NCBI RefSeq assembly: GCF_046533075.1
Contig: NZ_JAJQRB010000046.1
Location: 1 to 64,000 of the forward strand
Length of the DNA: 64,000 nt
Reading direction: 5' to 3'
Source: Termitinema primitia_B
Lineage (GTDB): Bacteria; Spirochaetota; Spirochaetia; Treponematales; Breznakiellaceae
In this document: positions 42,915 to 51,011 of the stretch, piece by piece
Position numbering within the stretch: position 1 is the first letter of the stretch
Layout: each line of letters begins with the position of its first letter
Program-made: the position numbers and the translations under genes
The notes under the pieces: model-generated
What the model was told of the DNA's origin: nothing
The model's database searches: none
The model's input: only the letters and a program-made list of their open reading frames with translations

Positions 42915-44306
42915 CTACAAAACTTCCCTGGGTAGGCGTACCATAAATACACTCCCCTTTCCGGTCCTGCTTTCCGCTTGTATCTGCCCCCCATGGGCGT
43001 TTACTATGGTCTGAACAATGGAGAGCCCTATCCCGGCCCCGCCGGTATTCCTGTTCCGGGACTTGTCGGACCGATAGAACCGTTCAAATATGTGGGGCAG
43101 CTCATCCGCCTCCATGCCGATTCCGGTATCCGCTACACTTACTTCGCAGTATTGCTGCGTTTCTGATAGAGTAACGGTAATACTGCCCAGGTCGGTATAT
43201 TTAAGGGCATTTGAAATAAGATTGGTAAATACCTGGGTCAGCCGGTCATAATCAGCGTTAACCGTTATTACCGCGGGGCTAAGAAGCTTAATCTCGATGC
43301 CCTTTTCCAGTGCTGCCGGACGGAACCGTTCCACAGCGGCGCCGGCAAGTTTTGTCAAATCACATTCAGTTTTATGCAGGATGAGATTTTTCTGTTCCAG
43401 GATTGAAAGGCGGTTCAGATCCTCCACCAGCTTGTTAAGCCGGGAAATTTCTTCGTAAGCACTGGAAAGCCGCTCCGCCGTGGGTTCCCATACGCCGTCG
43501 ATCATGGCCTCCATATTTCCCTGAAGACAGGTTAGGGGGGTACGCAGTTCATGGGCAATATCCGCGGTCAGTTGTTTCTGCCAGCGTTCTCCGTTCTCCA
43601 GGGCCGCCGCAAGATCATTCACCGACCGTGAAAGTTCGCGGAGTTCCCGGGTTCCGTAACGATCGGAAACCCGCGCCGAAAGCTCTCCGCAGGCGATCCG
43701 CCGGGCTGCCTCGGAAGCCCTGAGGACGGGCCTGGAAATCTCCGCAGCCAGAAAGACGGAAAGCAGGATGCTCAGGATGATGAAGATGCCACCGGATACC
43801 AACAGGAAATTATTGAGACCCGATAGGAATGCGGACTCAGTTTTACTATAAAAAAAGGGACCGTAGGTATCAATATTAAGAAATCCAATAGGAACATCCT
43901 GATACGCAAGGTGATACTGATTTGTCTGAAACGATCCCCCTACCCCGAATTCATTTTCCATCCGGTCGATAATTTCGTTGATCACCATGGCGCACTGCTG
44001 CATGTCGCAGGCACGGGCGTCCCAGACTATTTCACCCTTAATGTCTACCACTGATACGATATAGCCCTGGTGAACAAAGTACATACCCATGGCTTCTACG
44101 CTGATCACATCAAAACTACCGGTGTTGGGATCCCACTGTTCAGCAATGGTATCGGCAATTTCCCTGCTTTCGGTGTTGATATTCTCCGTAACAAAGGCGG
44201 AAAACAATTTCTCCGCAAACCGGTTGATGATAAAACCCATAACAAGAACGGAGACGCAGATAAACAAGGCGTAGCTCAGGGCCAGGCGGTTCCTCAGACT
44301 GATCAA
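42915..44306 (-). CDS. Sensor histidine kinase, probably copper-responsive
   Basis: A 463-residue kinase. Two membrane helices (about residues 8-28 and 165-190) flank a periplasmic sensor of some 135 residues. HAMP, HisKA (phospho-acceptor in DIAHELRTPLTC) and HATPase (N box NALKYTD, G boxes DTGIGM and GGAGIGLS) follow. The sensor contains C100-x-M-x2-C-x-M107, a Cys/Met cluster suited to Cu(I). It is the last gene of a cop operon, overlapping the response regulator by 4 nt. Copper sensing is inferred from context and the cluster. Confidence 0.9.
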   Translation of the reverse strand: MISLRNRLALSYALFICVSVLVMGFIINRFAEKLFSAFVTENINTESREIADTIAEQWDPNTGSFDVISVEAMGMYFVHQGYIVSVVDIKGEIVWDARACDMQQCAMVINEIIDRMENEFGVGGSFQTNQYHLAYQDVPIGFLNIDTYGPFFYSKTESAFLSGLNNFLLVSGGIFIILSILLSVFLAAEISRPVLRASEAARRIACGELSARVSDRYGTRELRELSRSVNDLAAALENGERWQKQLTADIAHELRTPLTCLQGNMEAMIDGVWEPTAERLSSAYEEISRLNKLVEDLNRLSILEQKNLILHKTECDLTKLAGAAVERFRPAALEKGIEIKLLSPAVITVNADYDRLTQVFTNLISNALKYTDLGSITVTLSETQQYCEVSVADTGIGMEADELPHIFERFYRSDKSRNRNTGGAGIGLSIVQTIVNAHGGQIQAESRTGKGSVFMVRLPREVL

Positions 44307-44992
44307 AGAGACACCTCCCCTCCGAATCTGTACCCCATGCCGTAAACCGTGAGGATATACCGGGGGTTCCGGGTATCGTCCTCTATTTTTTGCCGTAGGT
44401 TTTTTATATGGGAATCGATGGTACGGTCAAAACCATCGTACTCGTCGTTTTTGATATTATCGATAATCTCATCCCGGGTAAAAATTTTATGGGGCCTGGA
44501 CATAAGCAGCGTTAGTATTTTGTACTCGTTCGGGGTCAGGGTCAGGGCAACTCCGTTCTTACTCACCCGGCGGTTCTCCGTATCCGCCGACAGGACATCG
44601 CAGGTCAGGACCCGCCCTTCCACTGGTCCGCCGCCGGAGCGGCGCAGCGCTGCTGCAACCCGGGCCATGAGCTGCCGGGGGCTGAAGGGCTTGGTCACAT
44701 AATCATCGGCGCCGATACGGAGCCCGTTGATGATGCTCTCCTCATCAACCCTGGCGGTCATCATGATGATGGGCATATCCGATTCAGAGCGTACCCTGCG
44801 GCACAGTTCCTCGCCGGAAAGGTCCGGCAGCATCAGGTCCAGGAGCATGAGATCCACAGCATTACTCTGCAGCGCCGCCAGGGCTTCCTTCCCGTTTTTT
44901 GCGGTCAGCGCCCGGTACCCACTTTTTTCCAGATAGGACTTTACAATATCGAGGATCTTCGGTTCGTCGTCTACAACCAGGACGGCGTTCAC
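44303..44992 (-). CDS. OmpR/PhoB-family response regulator
   Basis: A 229-residue two-domain regulator. The receiver shows VVDDEPKI (acidic pocket), DLMLLDLMLPD (phospho-accepting Asp at about 54), MTARVD and DDYVTKPFSPRQL. The winged-helix domain ends RTIDSHIKNLRQKIEDD and YGMGYRF as in OmpR proteins. It is coupled to the kinase gene (4-nt overlap) and follows CopZ with a 4-nt overlap, so it probably controls the copper operon in which it lies. Confidence 0.93.
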   Translation of the reverse strand: MNAVLVVDDEPKILDIVKSYLEKSGYRALTAKNGKEALAALQSNAVDLMLLDLMLPDLSGEELCRRVRSESDMPIIMMTARVDEESIINGLRIGADDYVTKPFSPRQLMARVAAALRRSGGGPVEGRVLTCDVLSADTENRRVSKNGVALTLTPNEYKILTLLMSRPHKIFTRDEIIDNIKNDEYDGFDRTIDSHIKNLRQKIEDDTRNPRYILTVYGMGYRFGGEVSL

Positions 44993-45189
44993 ACTACCTC
45001 ATAACCCGCTTCTACAACCGCAGCCTTTAGGGCATCCAGGGTTACCGCATCCCCGTGATCCACCACGGCGGAATTCTCTTTAAGGCTTACCGCCGCGGAG
45101 CTGACCCCGGCCACTTCTTCCAATGCGTCCTTAACGTGTTTTACACAATGTTCACAGGACATCCCGTCAATTTTTAAGTTCGTTTTCAT
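44989..45189 (-). CDS. copZ: Copper chaperone CopZ-like heavy-metal-associated domain protein
   Basis: A 66-residue single HMA domain. The metal motif is GMSCEHCVKH (MxCxxC, residues 9-18), and the beta-alpha-beta-beta-alpha-beta pattern fits (VKDALEEVAGVSSAAVSL, LKAAVVEAGYEV). It carries Cu(I) to the CopA ATPase encoded just before it. An AGGAGC site precedes the ATG. It overlaps the response-regulator gene by 4 nt. Confidence 0.92.
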   Translation of the reverse strand: MKTNLKIDGMSCEHCVKHVKDALEEVAGVSSAAVSLKENSAVVDHGDAVTLDALKAAVVEAGYEVV

Positions 45190-45229
45190 GATCGCTCCTA
45201 TCTCCTATTAGTATGCTGTTAATAATATC

Positions 45230-47707
45230 CTATAACTTTGATGGCTTAAAGCCCCTTAAACGCAGGGCGTTACTCAGTACCGAGACCGAGGAAAAGCTCA
45301 TGGCCAGGGCGGCGATCACCGGATTGAGCAGAGGGCCGCCGAACAGGTAGAGGACGCCCATGGCGATGGGTATACCCAGGGTATTGTACGCAAAGGCCCA
45401 GAAAAGATTCTGCTTGATGTTCACAATGGTCTTGCGGGAAAGCTCAATGGCGGTGGCCACGTCCCGCAGGTCGCTCTTCATGAGAACTATGTCGGCGGAT
45501 TCCATGGCGACATCGGTACCGGAACCTATGGCCATACCCACGTCGGCCTGAGCCAGAGCCGGAGCGTCGTTGATACCATCCCCGACCATGGCGGTTTTCT
45601 TACCACTCGCCTGCAGCTTCTTTACCTCCGCCGCCTTGTCCTCCGGCAGTACCTCCGCCAGAACCGTATCAATACCCACCTGTTTGGCGATAGCCGCGGC
45701 GGTACGTTTGTTGTCCCCGGTGATCATCGCCACCTGGACACCAAGCCGGTGGAGCCGTTCCACCGCCTCGGCGCTGCTTGCTTTAACCGTGTCCGCCACA
45801 GCGATGATGCCGCCCAGAGCGCCGTCTACCGCTACGAACATAGGCGTCTTGCCATCACCGGCAAGGCGCTCCGCATTGGCGGCGGCGTCTCCCAGGGGGA
45901 TATTTTTTTCAGCCATCAGCTTCTCATTTCCCAGAAGCACCGTCTTACCCTGGATTACTGTTTGGATGCCGCGGCCGGGAATGGCTTGGAACTGTTCCGC
46001 CGGGAAAAGCTCTAAACCTTTTTCCTCCGCCGCCCGGACTATGGCTTCACCCAGGGGATGTTCGCTGCCCTTTTCGCCGGAGGCCGCTAACTGCAGCAGG
46101 GACTTGTCACCAGACGCCGTATCCGCACCGCCTTGCTCATTGCCCGTCAGGATGATGTCGGTAACCGTCGGCTTACCTTCAGTAATAGTACCGGTTTTGT
46201 CCAGCACCACCACACCGATCTTGTGGGCCGTTTCCAGGGCCACACCGCTCTTAATCAGCACCCCATACTGGGCGCCCTTACCGGTTCCCACCATGATGGC
46301 AGTAGGGGTAGCCAGGCCCAGCGCGCAGGGGCAGGCGATAACCAGCACCGATATGAGGATGGTGATAGAAAAGGCGACGGTCTCCCCGGAGAAAAACCAG
46401 GCCCCGGCGCCTATGAGGGCCAGCACTATTACTACGGGCACAAAGTAGCCGGAGATAATATCCGCAAGCCGGGCGATGGGAGCCTTGGAACCCTGGGCAT
46501 TTTCTACCAGCTTGATGATCTGCGCCAGGGCGGTGTCCTTGCCAACCCGGGTTGCCCGGTATTTGACCGAACCGTTCTTGTTGATACTCGCCCCAATTAC
46601 CGTATCTCCGATATTTTTCTCCACAGGGATACTCTCGCCGGTGAGCATGGATTCGTCCACCGCGGTGAGCCCCTCGGTAACAATGCCGTCCACGGGGAAC
46701 TTCTCCCCGGGGCGTACCACCACGATGTCCCCCACTTCCACTTCGTCAATGGGAACCAGTATTTCTACTCCGTCCCGTATCACCGCAGCCTGTTTCGGCG
46801 CAAGGCCGATAAGTTTCTTGATGGCCTCCGAAGTCTTGCCCTTGGAAACCGCTTCCATATATTTACCTAAGGTGATAAGCGCCAGGATTACTGCGGCCCC
46901 CTCAAAGTAAAGTTCGTAGTCCACATTACCGTTAAAGAAGATCTGGTACACCCCGTAGAAACTATAGAGGTACGCTGCGGAAGTACCGATGGCGATGAGG
47001 GAATCCATGTTGGGACTGAACTTTACCAGGTTACGGAAACCCACGGTATAGTAGCGCCGCCCGATTATCATCACCGGGGTACACATCAAGAATTGTATCA
47101 GGGCAAATTGTTTTGGATAACGCATGGTATTGAGGAAACCCGGCAGGTTGACCCCCAGGGCTTCCAAAATCATGGGGACCATGGCAATGAACAGTAAGGG
47201 GAAAGCGAAAATCGCCGAAAAGATGAACCGGTTCCGCAGGGCATTAATTTCACCCTGCTTCTTCCCCGCAAGATCCTTCTCGTCGGCATCCTCAATGGCC
47301 TTGTACCCCGCTTTGGTAACCGCAGCTTTGATAATAGCCGTGGTCAGAAGATCCGGATCGAAGGTAATGTTCAGCTTTTCTGTAGCCAGATTTACGCTGG
47401 CTTCATCTACCCCGGAAAGTTTTTTTGTTACCCGCTCCACGGTCCGGGCGCAGGCGGCGCAGGTCATCCCCTGGATGTTGAAGGCCTTGCTTACCGACTG
47501 GGTCAAAGCCTTGTACCCGGCCTTTTCTACCGCCTCCTGGATGGTCTTTATGGTAAGCTCCCCATCATTAAAACTGATACTGAGCTTTTCCGTGGCCAGG
47601 TTCACATTGGCCTCCGCAACCCCGGGCAGTTTTTTGGTTACCCGTTCCACCGTCTTGGCGCATGCCGCGCAGGTCATCCCTTCTATCACTAAAACTTTGC
47701 TGGTCAT
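45230..47707 (-). CDS. copA: Cu(+)-translocating P-type ATPase CopA
   Basis: An 825-residue P1B-ATPase. Two N-terminal HMA domains each carry GMTCAAC (about residues 10-16 and 84-90). Eight membrane helices follow. The transmembrane metal motif is CPCALG, the phosphorylation site DKTGTITEGKPTV, the HP motif is in SEHPLGEA, and MVGDGINDAPALAQADVG is the hinge. CPC is diagnostic for Cu(I) export. It is the third gene of the operon. Confidence 0.97.
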   Translation of the reverse strand: MTSKVLVIEGMTCAACAKTVERVTKKLPGVAEANVNLATEKLSISFNDGELTIKTIQEAVEKAGYKALTQSVSKAFNIQGMTCAACARTVERVTKKLSGVDEASVNLATEKLNITFDPDLLTTAIIKAAVTKAGYKAIEDADEKDLAGKKQGEINALRNRFIFSAIFAFPLLFIAMVPMILEALGVNLPGFLNTMRYPKQFALIQFLMCTPVMIIGRRYYTVGFRNLVKFSPNMDSLIAIGTSAAYLYSFYGVYQIFFNGNVDYELYFEGAAVILALITLGKYMEAVSKGKTSEAIKKLIGLAPKQAAVIRDGVEILVPIDEVEVGDIVVVRPGEKFPVDGIVTEGLTAVDESMLTGESIPVEKNIGDTVIGASINKNGSVKYRATRVGKDTALAQIIKLVENAQGSKAPIARLADIISGYFVPVVIVLALIGAGAWFFSGETVAFSITILISVLVIACPCALGLATPTAIMVGTGKGAQYGVLIKSGVALETAHKIGVVVLDKTGTITEGKPTVTDIILTGNEQGGADTASGDKSLLQLAASGEKGSEHPLGEAIVRAAEEKGLELFPAEQFQAIPGRGIQTVIQGKTVLLGNEKLMAEKNIPLGDAAANAERLAGDGKTPMFVAVDGALGGIIAVADTVKASSAEAVERLHRLGVQVAMITGDNKRTAAAIAKQVGIDTVLAEVLPEDKAAEVKKLQASGKKTAMVGDGINDAPALAQADVGMAIGSGTDVAMESADIVLMKSDLRDVATAIELSRKTIVNIKQNLFWAFAYNTLGIPIAMGVLYLFGGPLLNPVIAALAMSFSSVSVLSNALRLRGFKPSKL

Positions 47708-47725
47708 AGTTTCTCCAAATTTACT

Positions 47726-48436
47726 TTAATTTACCAGGGTATATATTTCTACCAACTGGTTGGGATTAGCTCCCATACCCATGCCGCTGCCCATCGACGC
47801 CGGCTGAAAAACCCAACCGTCCAGCCGGGTTATATCAAGCCCCGCCGCAGTCAGGGGATCCGCGGGAATTACAAAGGTGATATCCGCATCGCTCAAACCC
47901 AGTTCTTCCGTCCACTGCACCTCGAAGGGCGTATCCCCTTCATCGTAGAGGAAGAGCCGGTAGTGCTGAAGTTCCCCATGGTATTTTACCATACCGTTCT
48001 TCTGCTTGAGGATACGCCGGAGGGCATCCTCGGAACCCTGGGCGTTTTGCTTTTTATCACTAACGTTGTACGGATGCAGCAACAAATCCGGCAGGTTTTC
48101 CCCGCCCTCAACTTTGGCTGCCTGGAACACATAGCCGGTCCCGTCCAGGCGGCTCACATCCAACCCTGCCCGGATAAAGGGCTCTGCGGGGATCACCATG
48201 GCAAAGTCAATGTTATTCGCCCCGGTATCCTTGGTCCACTCAAACTTAGCGCCCCCGGGAAGGGAGAGCCCCCAATGCTTTAGGGCATCATGATAGCCCT
48301 TTCGATCCGGATTCGCTTTAACAATGGCGTTAAAAGCCGCCAAAGCCTCGTCGGACTCCCGGCCGCCGGTCTGTACCCGGTTACAGCCTGCCAAAACCAG
48401 TAAGGTCCCTACAATTAATAATACGTATCTTTTCAT
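47726..48436 (-). CDS. Lipoprotein with two copies of an unrecognised domain
   Basis: From the ATG at 48436, which has an AAGG site directly before it, a 236-residue lipoprotein (lipobox LVLAGC, residues 12-17). Two repeats of about 75-80 residues can be aligned: YHDALKHWGLSL ... VIPAEPFIRAGLDVSRLDG and YHGELQHYRLFL ... VIPADPLTAAGLDITRLDG-like, each ending in WVFQPA or YVFQAA. A Met/Gly-rich stretch near the C-terminus (GSGMGMGANPN) could bind copper. It lies between the cupredoxin-like lipoprotein and CopA and is probably a periplasmic, membrane-anchored metal-handling protein. No family recognised. Confidence 0.75.
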   Translation of the reverse strand: MKRYVLLIVGTLLVLAGCNRVQTGGRESDEALAAFNAIVKANPDRKGYHDALKHWGLSLPGGAKFEWTKDTGANNIDFAMVIPAEPFIRAGLDVSRLDGTGYVFQAAKVEGGENLPDLLLHPYNVSDKKQNAQGSEDALRRILKQKNGMVKYHGELQHYRLFLYDEGDTPFEVQWTEELGLSDADITFVIPADPLTAAGLDITRLDGWVFQPASMGSGMGMGANPNQLVEIYTLVN

Positions 48437-48462
48437 CCTTTCATCCTTATCAATGTATTTTT

Positions 48463-49233
48463 TCACAATCTTCTTGAACCACCGCTGCAACAGCCGCCGC
48501 GGCCAAATCCGTTTTGGGTAAGGGCATCCCCCTGATCATCAAAATCTTCCGGCGTCCGGTAGGGATCGTCCCCTTCCGGGTCTTCAAACCCCGGTTCGCC
48601 AAAGGCAAACCCGCCGGCGCCGCAGCAGCCCCCGGGCCCGCCGAAGCCGGAAAAATCATCCTCATCCGCTTCAAGGGCTGCAGTCCGCAGCATCGCCTGC
48701 CCGGGCCGGTACAGGGTCGGCCGGAACGAGCCTGAGCTTTCGGCGGACAAATTCTCCACCACAGTGATGGTGCTCCGGATCATCCCCATCCAGCAGGAGT
48801 AGGCTATGTTCCCGGTTTCAGTGGGGGTAAATTCCACCACCGTACTCCCGACCTTCAGACGCTGACGGACATTGAACTTAGGAATTATCATGGCTCCGTT
48901 ACAGCCGTTCAGGCTGCCCTGTTCCATCGAAATAGTCCACTTGACGGGAATCCCAACCTGAACCGTGATAGGCACATAGCGGCGGGAACTGAAGGTAGTG
49001 GCAATAATCTGTTCACCGCCCTGTACCTCGGCCGGGTTCCGGTACGGACCTGATCCAGCCGCTGCGGGGATCCTGGCAACAGCGGCGCCGCTGCCATCAG
49101 CTCTAGGGGAACCGCTAACTGCCTCAAACCTGTCTGTTTTCTGTCCGGAAAGGCCCTGGGCTTTCACCCTGCACCCCGGAAGAGCAAAAACCAGCGCTAT
49201 GAGGATTCCAGCCGTAATAATGGTTTTTTTCAT
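48463..49233 (-). CDS. Cupredoxin-like, cysteine-rich lipoprotein of the copper operon
   Basis: A 256-residue lipoprotein (lipobox LPGC, residues 18-21). After a low-complexity linker, residues 75-165 look like a cupredoxin domain: YVPITVQVGIPVKWTI, a first copper-ligand region at GCNGAMIIPKFN and a second at AYSCWMGMI, giving Cys and Met ligands. The tail is unusual: acidic, glycine-rich, with two vicinal Cys-Cys pairs (GGCCGAGG and GGCCSGGS). It is the first gene of the operon, so it is expressed together with CopA and the two-component system. Probably binds or delivers Cu(I) at the outer face of the inner membrane. Confidence 0.82.
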   Translation of the reverse strand: MKKTIITAGILIALVFALPGCRVKAQGLSGQKTDRFEAVSGSPRADGSGAAVARIPAAAGSGPYRNPAEVQGGEQIIATTFSSRRYVPITVQVGIPVKWTISMEQGSLNGCNGAMIIPKFNVRQRLKVGSTVVEFTPTETGNIAYSCWMGMIRSTITVVENLSAESSGSFRPTLYRPGQAMLRTAALEADEDDFSGFGGPGGCCGAGGFAFGEPGFEDPEGDDPYRTPEDFDDQGDALTQNGFGRGGCCSGGSRRL

Positions 49234-49238
49234 CCAAT

Positions 49239-49259
49239 ACCTGCCTTTTGTTTACAGGT
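49239..49259. promoter_or_regulatory. Inverted repeat in the copper-operon leader
   Basis: ACCTG (49239-49243) and CAGGT (49255-49259) form a short dyad just before the first gene. A TATACT -10-like box follows further upstream on the minus strand. Possibly a regulator site; weak evidence. Confidence 0.3.
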
Positions 49260-49322
49260 TTAGTATATGACAAAAATTTGTAGATATTATGGAGATAAAT
49301 AATTTTTATTTGATGCCTACGG

Positions 49323-49337
49323 GACACGCGGGACTCG
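49323..49337. repeat. Distal 15-bp direct repeat of the tRNA-Arg 3' end
   Basis: Identical over 15 bases (gacacgcgggactcg) to 49537-49551, the T-arm and acceptor 3' end of tRNA-Arg. The offset is 214 bp. Confidence 0.85.
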
Positions 49338-49533
49338 CCTTCCGGGGTTCGGCATCCATGCCTCACCCTTCCAGGCCGGGGTGTTCGCTGCCGGCGGCAT
49401 ACGTCCCTTCGGGCCGTTTGCCGAGAGGAATGGATTTACTGGACGCTAACGCGTCCGGCGGCATCCTGCCGCCTCTTCCTCCCTCCGGTCGGCGCTCGCA
49501 CCCTTCGAGTCCCGCGGGTCGCTCACTGTCGTT

Positions 49534-49536
<3 letters not shown>
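49338..49536. mobile_element. Small tRNA-associated repeat element (tRNA-Arg copy)
   Basis: A gene-free segment between the tRNA-Arg gene and a second copy of its 3' end. It carries the same core as the tRNA-Ser element (49457-49494, 38 of 39 positions aligned, one substitution and one gap), with the stem GGCGGCA/TGCCGCC. A second hairpin GGACGC/GCGTCC lies at 49441-49456. At 49506-49516 an inverted copy of the tRNA T-arm (cgagtcccgcg) lies only 24 nt from the genuine one. The element has no coding frame of note. Confidence 0.6.
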
Positions 49537-49607
<71 letters not shown>

Positions 49608-49660
49608 ATTACTTTTAGGGAGTGTATCACAAAATCCGGGTCCTGTGATAGTATCCGGAT

Positions 49661-50563
49661 ATGTCCTTGTGTTACATCATAGTTGCTTTACTCTGCTTGG
49701 CCGGGAGGGGTTTTGCGCAGACTGCGCCGCCAGTGTTGCCGAACCGGGGGGAGACGGTTATGAAAGCCCTGGCTGCGGCCTATCCGGGGCGCATCGGAGC
49801 GGCGGAATTCCGTGAAAATTCAACGGCGGATACGGGAGATTGGGCGGTGCAGGTTGGCGAAACCTGGTTCTATTATGCCCAGGGGCGGCTGCTCCCGGAA
49901 AATCTCCGGAACCGGTATGCCGAATATGATCCCCAACCTTTTTATAATTATCCCGCAGAATTACCCCCCTGGAAAGACCCGACCCCGGAAGAGACGGAGC
50001 GGTTTAAAGATTCCGCCCAGCGACGGGCGGCAAATCCCCCTAAGCGATCCCAGCATTTTTATGACGCCCTCTGGCGGGCTTCTACCAGGGAAGAGTCCTA
50101 CGACCGGGTAAAAACTATCCGTTTCCTGGGCAGAAGCGTGATGGTCCATTACTCAATTATGGAAGAGTTAGCCCTGGTGGAAGAACGGATTCTGAATACG
50201 GCTAAAACCAATGCCCAGGTACGGCAGTGGATGAACCGGCTTGATTCTCTGGCGGGGTGGAACTGGCGGAGCATTGCCGATACCCAAAGCAGAAGTTTCC
50301 ACGCCTATGGTACGGCGCTTGATCTGCTCCCAACATCCTATGGGGGGCTGCAAACCTACTGGCTTTGGACTGCGCAAAATTTTCCCGCATGGTGGGCCGT
50401 ACCCTACGAAAGACGGTCCAGCCCTCCGGAGGCGGTGATTAAAGCCTTTGAGGACTACGGCTTCATCTGGGGCGGGAAATGGCTCTTTTTTGATACCATG
50501 CATTTTGAATACCGGCCGGAAATATTGATCCTGAACAATTTACCCGTCAAGACCGCTAACTAG
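49661..50563 (+). CDS. Exported M15-family peptidase (D-Ala-D-Ala carboxypeptidase-like)
   Basis: A 300-residue protein with a signal peptide (residues 1-19, ending RGFAQ). The zinc site of the M15 family is visible: His in RSFHAYGTALDLLP with the Asp seven residues later (HxxxxxxD), and a second His in DTMHFEYRP. The segment GFIWGGKWLFFDTMHFE is typical of M15C/VanY proteins. It probably trims peptidoglycan peptides in the periplasm. It is a single plus-strand gene after tRNA-Arg, with no strong ribosome-binding site. Confidence 0.85.
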   Translation: MSLCYIIVALLCLAGRGFAQTAPPVLPNRGETVMKALAAAYPGRIGAAEFRENSTADTGDWAVQVGETWFYYAQGRLLPENLRNRYAEYDPQPFYNYPAELPPWKDPTPEETERFKDSAQRRAANPPKRSQHFYDALWRASTREESYDRVKTIRFLGRSVMVHYSIMEELALVEERILNTAKTNAQVRQWMNRLDSLAGWNWRSIADTQSRSFHAYGTALDLLPTSYGGLQTYWLWTAQNFPAWWAVPYERRSSPPEAVIKAFEDYGFIWGGKWLFFDTMHFEYRPEILILNNLPVKTAN

Positions 50564-50657
50564 GTTCTTCTCCAAAGGCATTGTCACCAAACTATCAGCG
50601 ACATAACGTATCCAATGGCTATTTGCAACAACATCGATTAAAGCAGAGATTCTCGAG

Positions 50658-51011
50658 ATGGTGAATGATATCTTTGAAGCCGAAATTCGGGCTACATTGG
50701 GTAAAAACTTAAAGCGCTTCCGGGCCAGACAAAAAATTTCCCAATTACAACTGGCGGTTAGGGCCGGGTTGACTCATAATTTTATCAATGACCTGGAAAG
50801 CGGCAAAAAATGGCTTTCCCCGAAGACCCTGGTCAAGCTTTCAAAGGCGCTGAAAATAGAACCTTTTCAGTTTTTAATGCCCGAAGGAACGATACCCGAT
50901 CAGGCAGCGGCGGCTCTGGTAGAGCGCCTGGATAATATGACCGATGATTATGTAACGATGGTGAAAGACCTTAAAGGCCGCTACCTTCAGGATTCTACCG
51001 GAGAGGATTGA
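50658..51011 (+). CDS. XRE-family transcriptional regulator
   Basis: A 117-residue protein. Residues 13-68 form a Cro/CI helix-turn-helix (LGKNLKRFRARQKISQLQLAVRAGLTHNFINDLESGKKWLSPKTL). The C-terminal part is short and helical, without a recognised ligand domain. The gene ends 25 nt inside the 3' end of ftsH (convergent). The target is unknown. Confidence 0.87.
   Translation: MVNDIFEAEIRATLGKNLKRFRARQKISQLQLAVRAGLTHNFINDLESGKKWLSPKTLVKLSKALKIEPFQFLMPEGTIPDQAAAALVERLDNMTDDYVTMVKDLKGRYLQDSTGED

Noticed and set aside
45570..46448. A 292-codon plus-strand frame opposite copA
   Set aside because: Ser/Ala/Met-rich shadow of the P-type ATPase reading frame with no family features.
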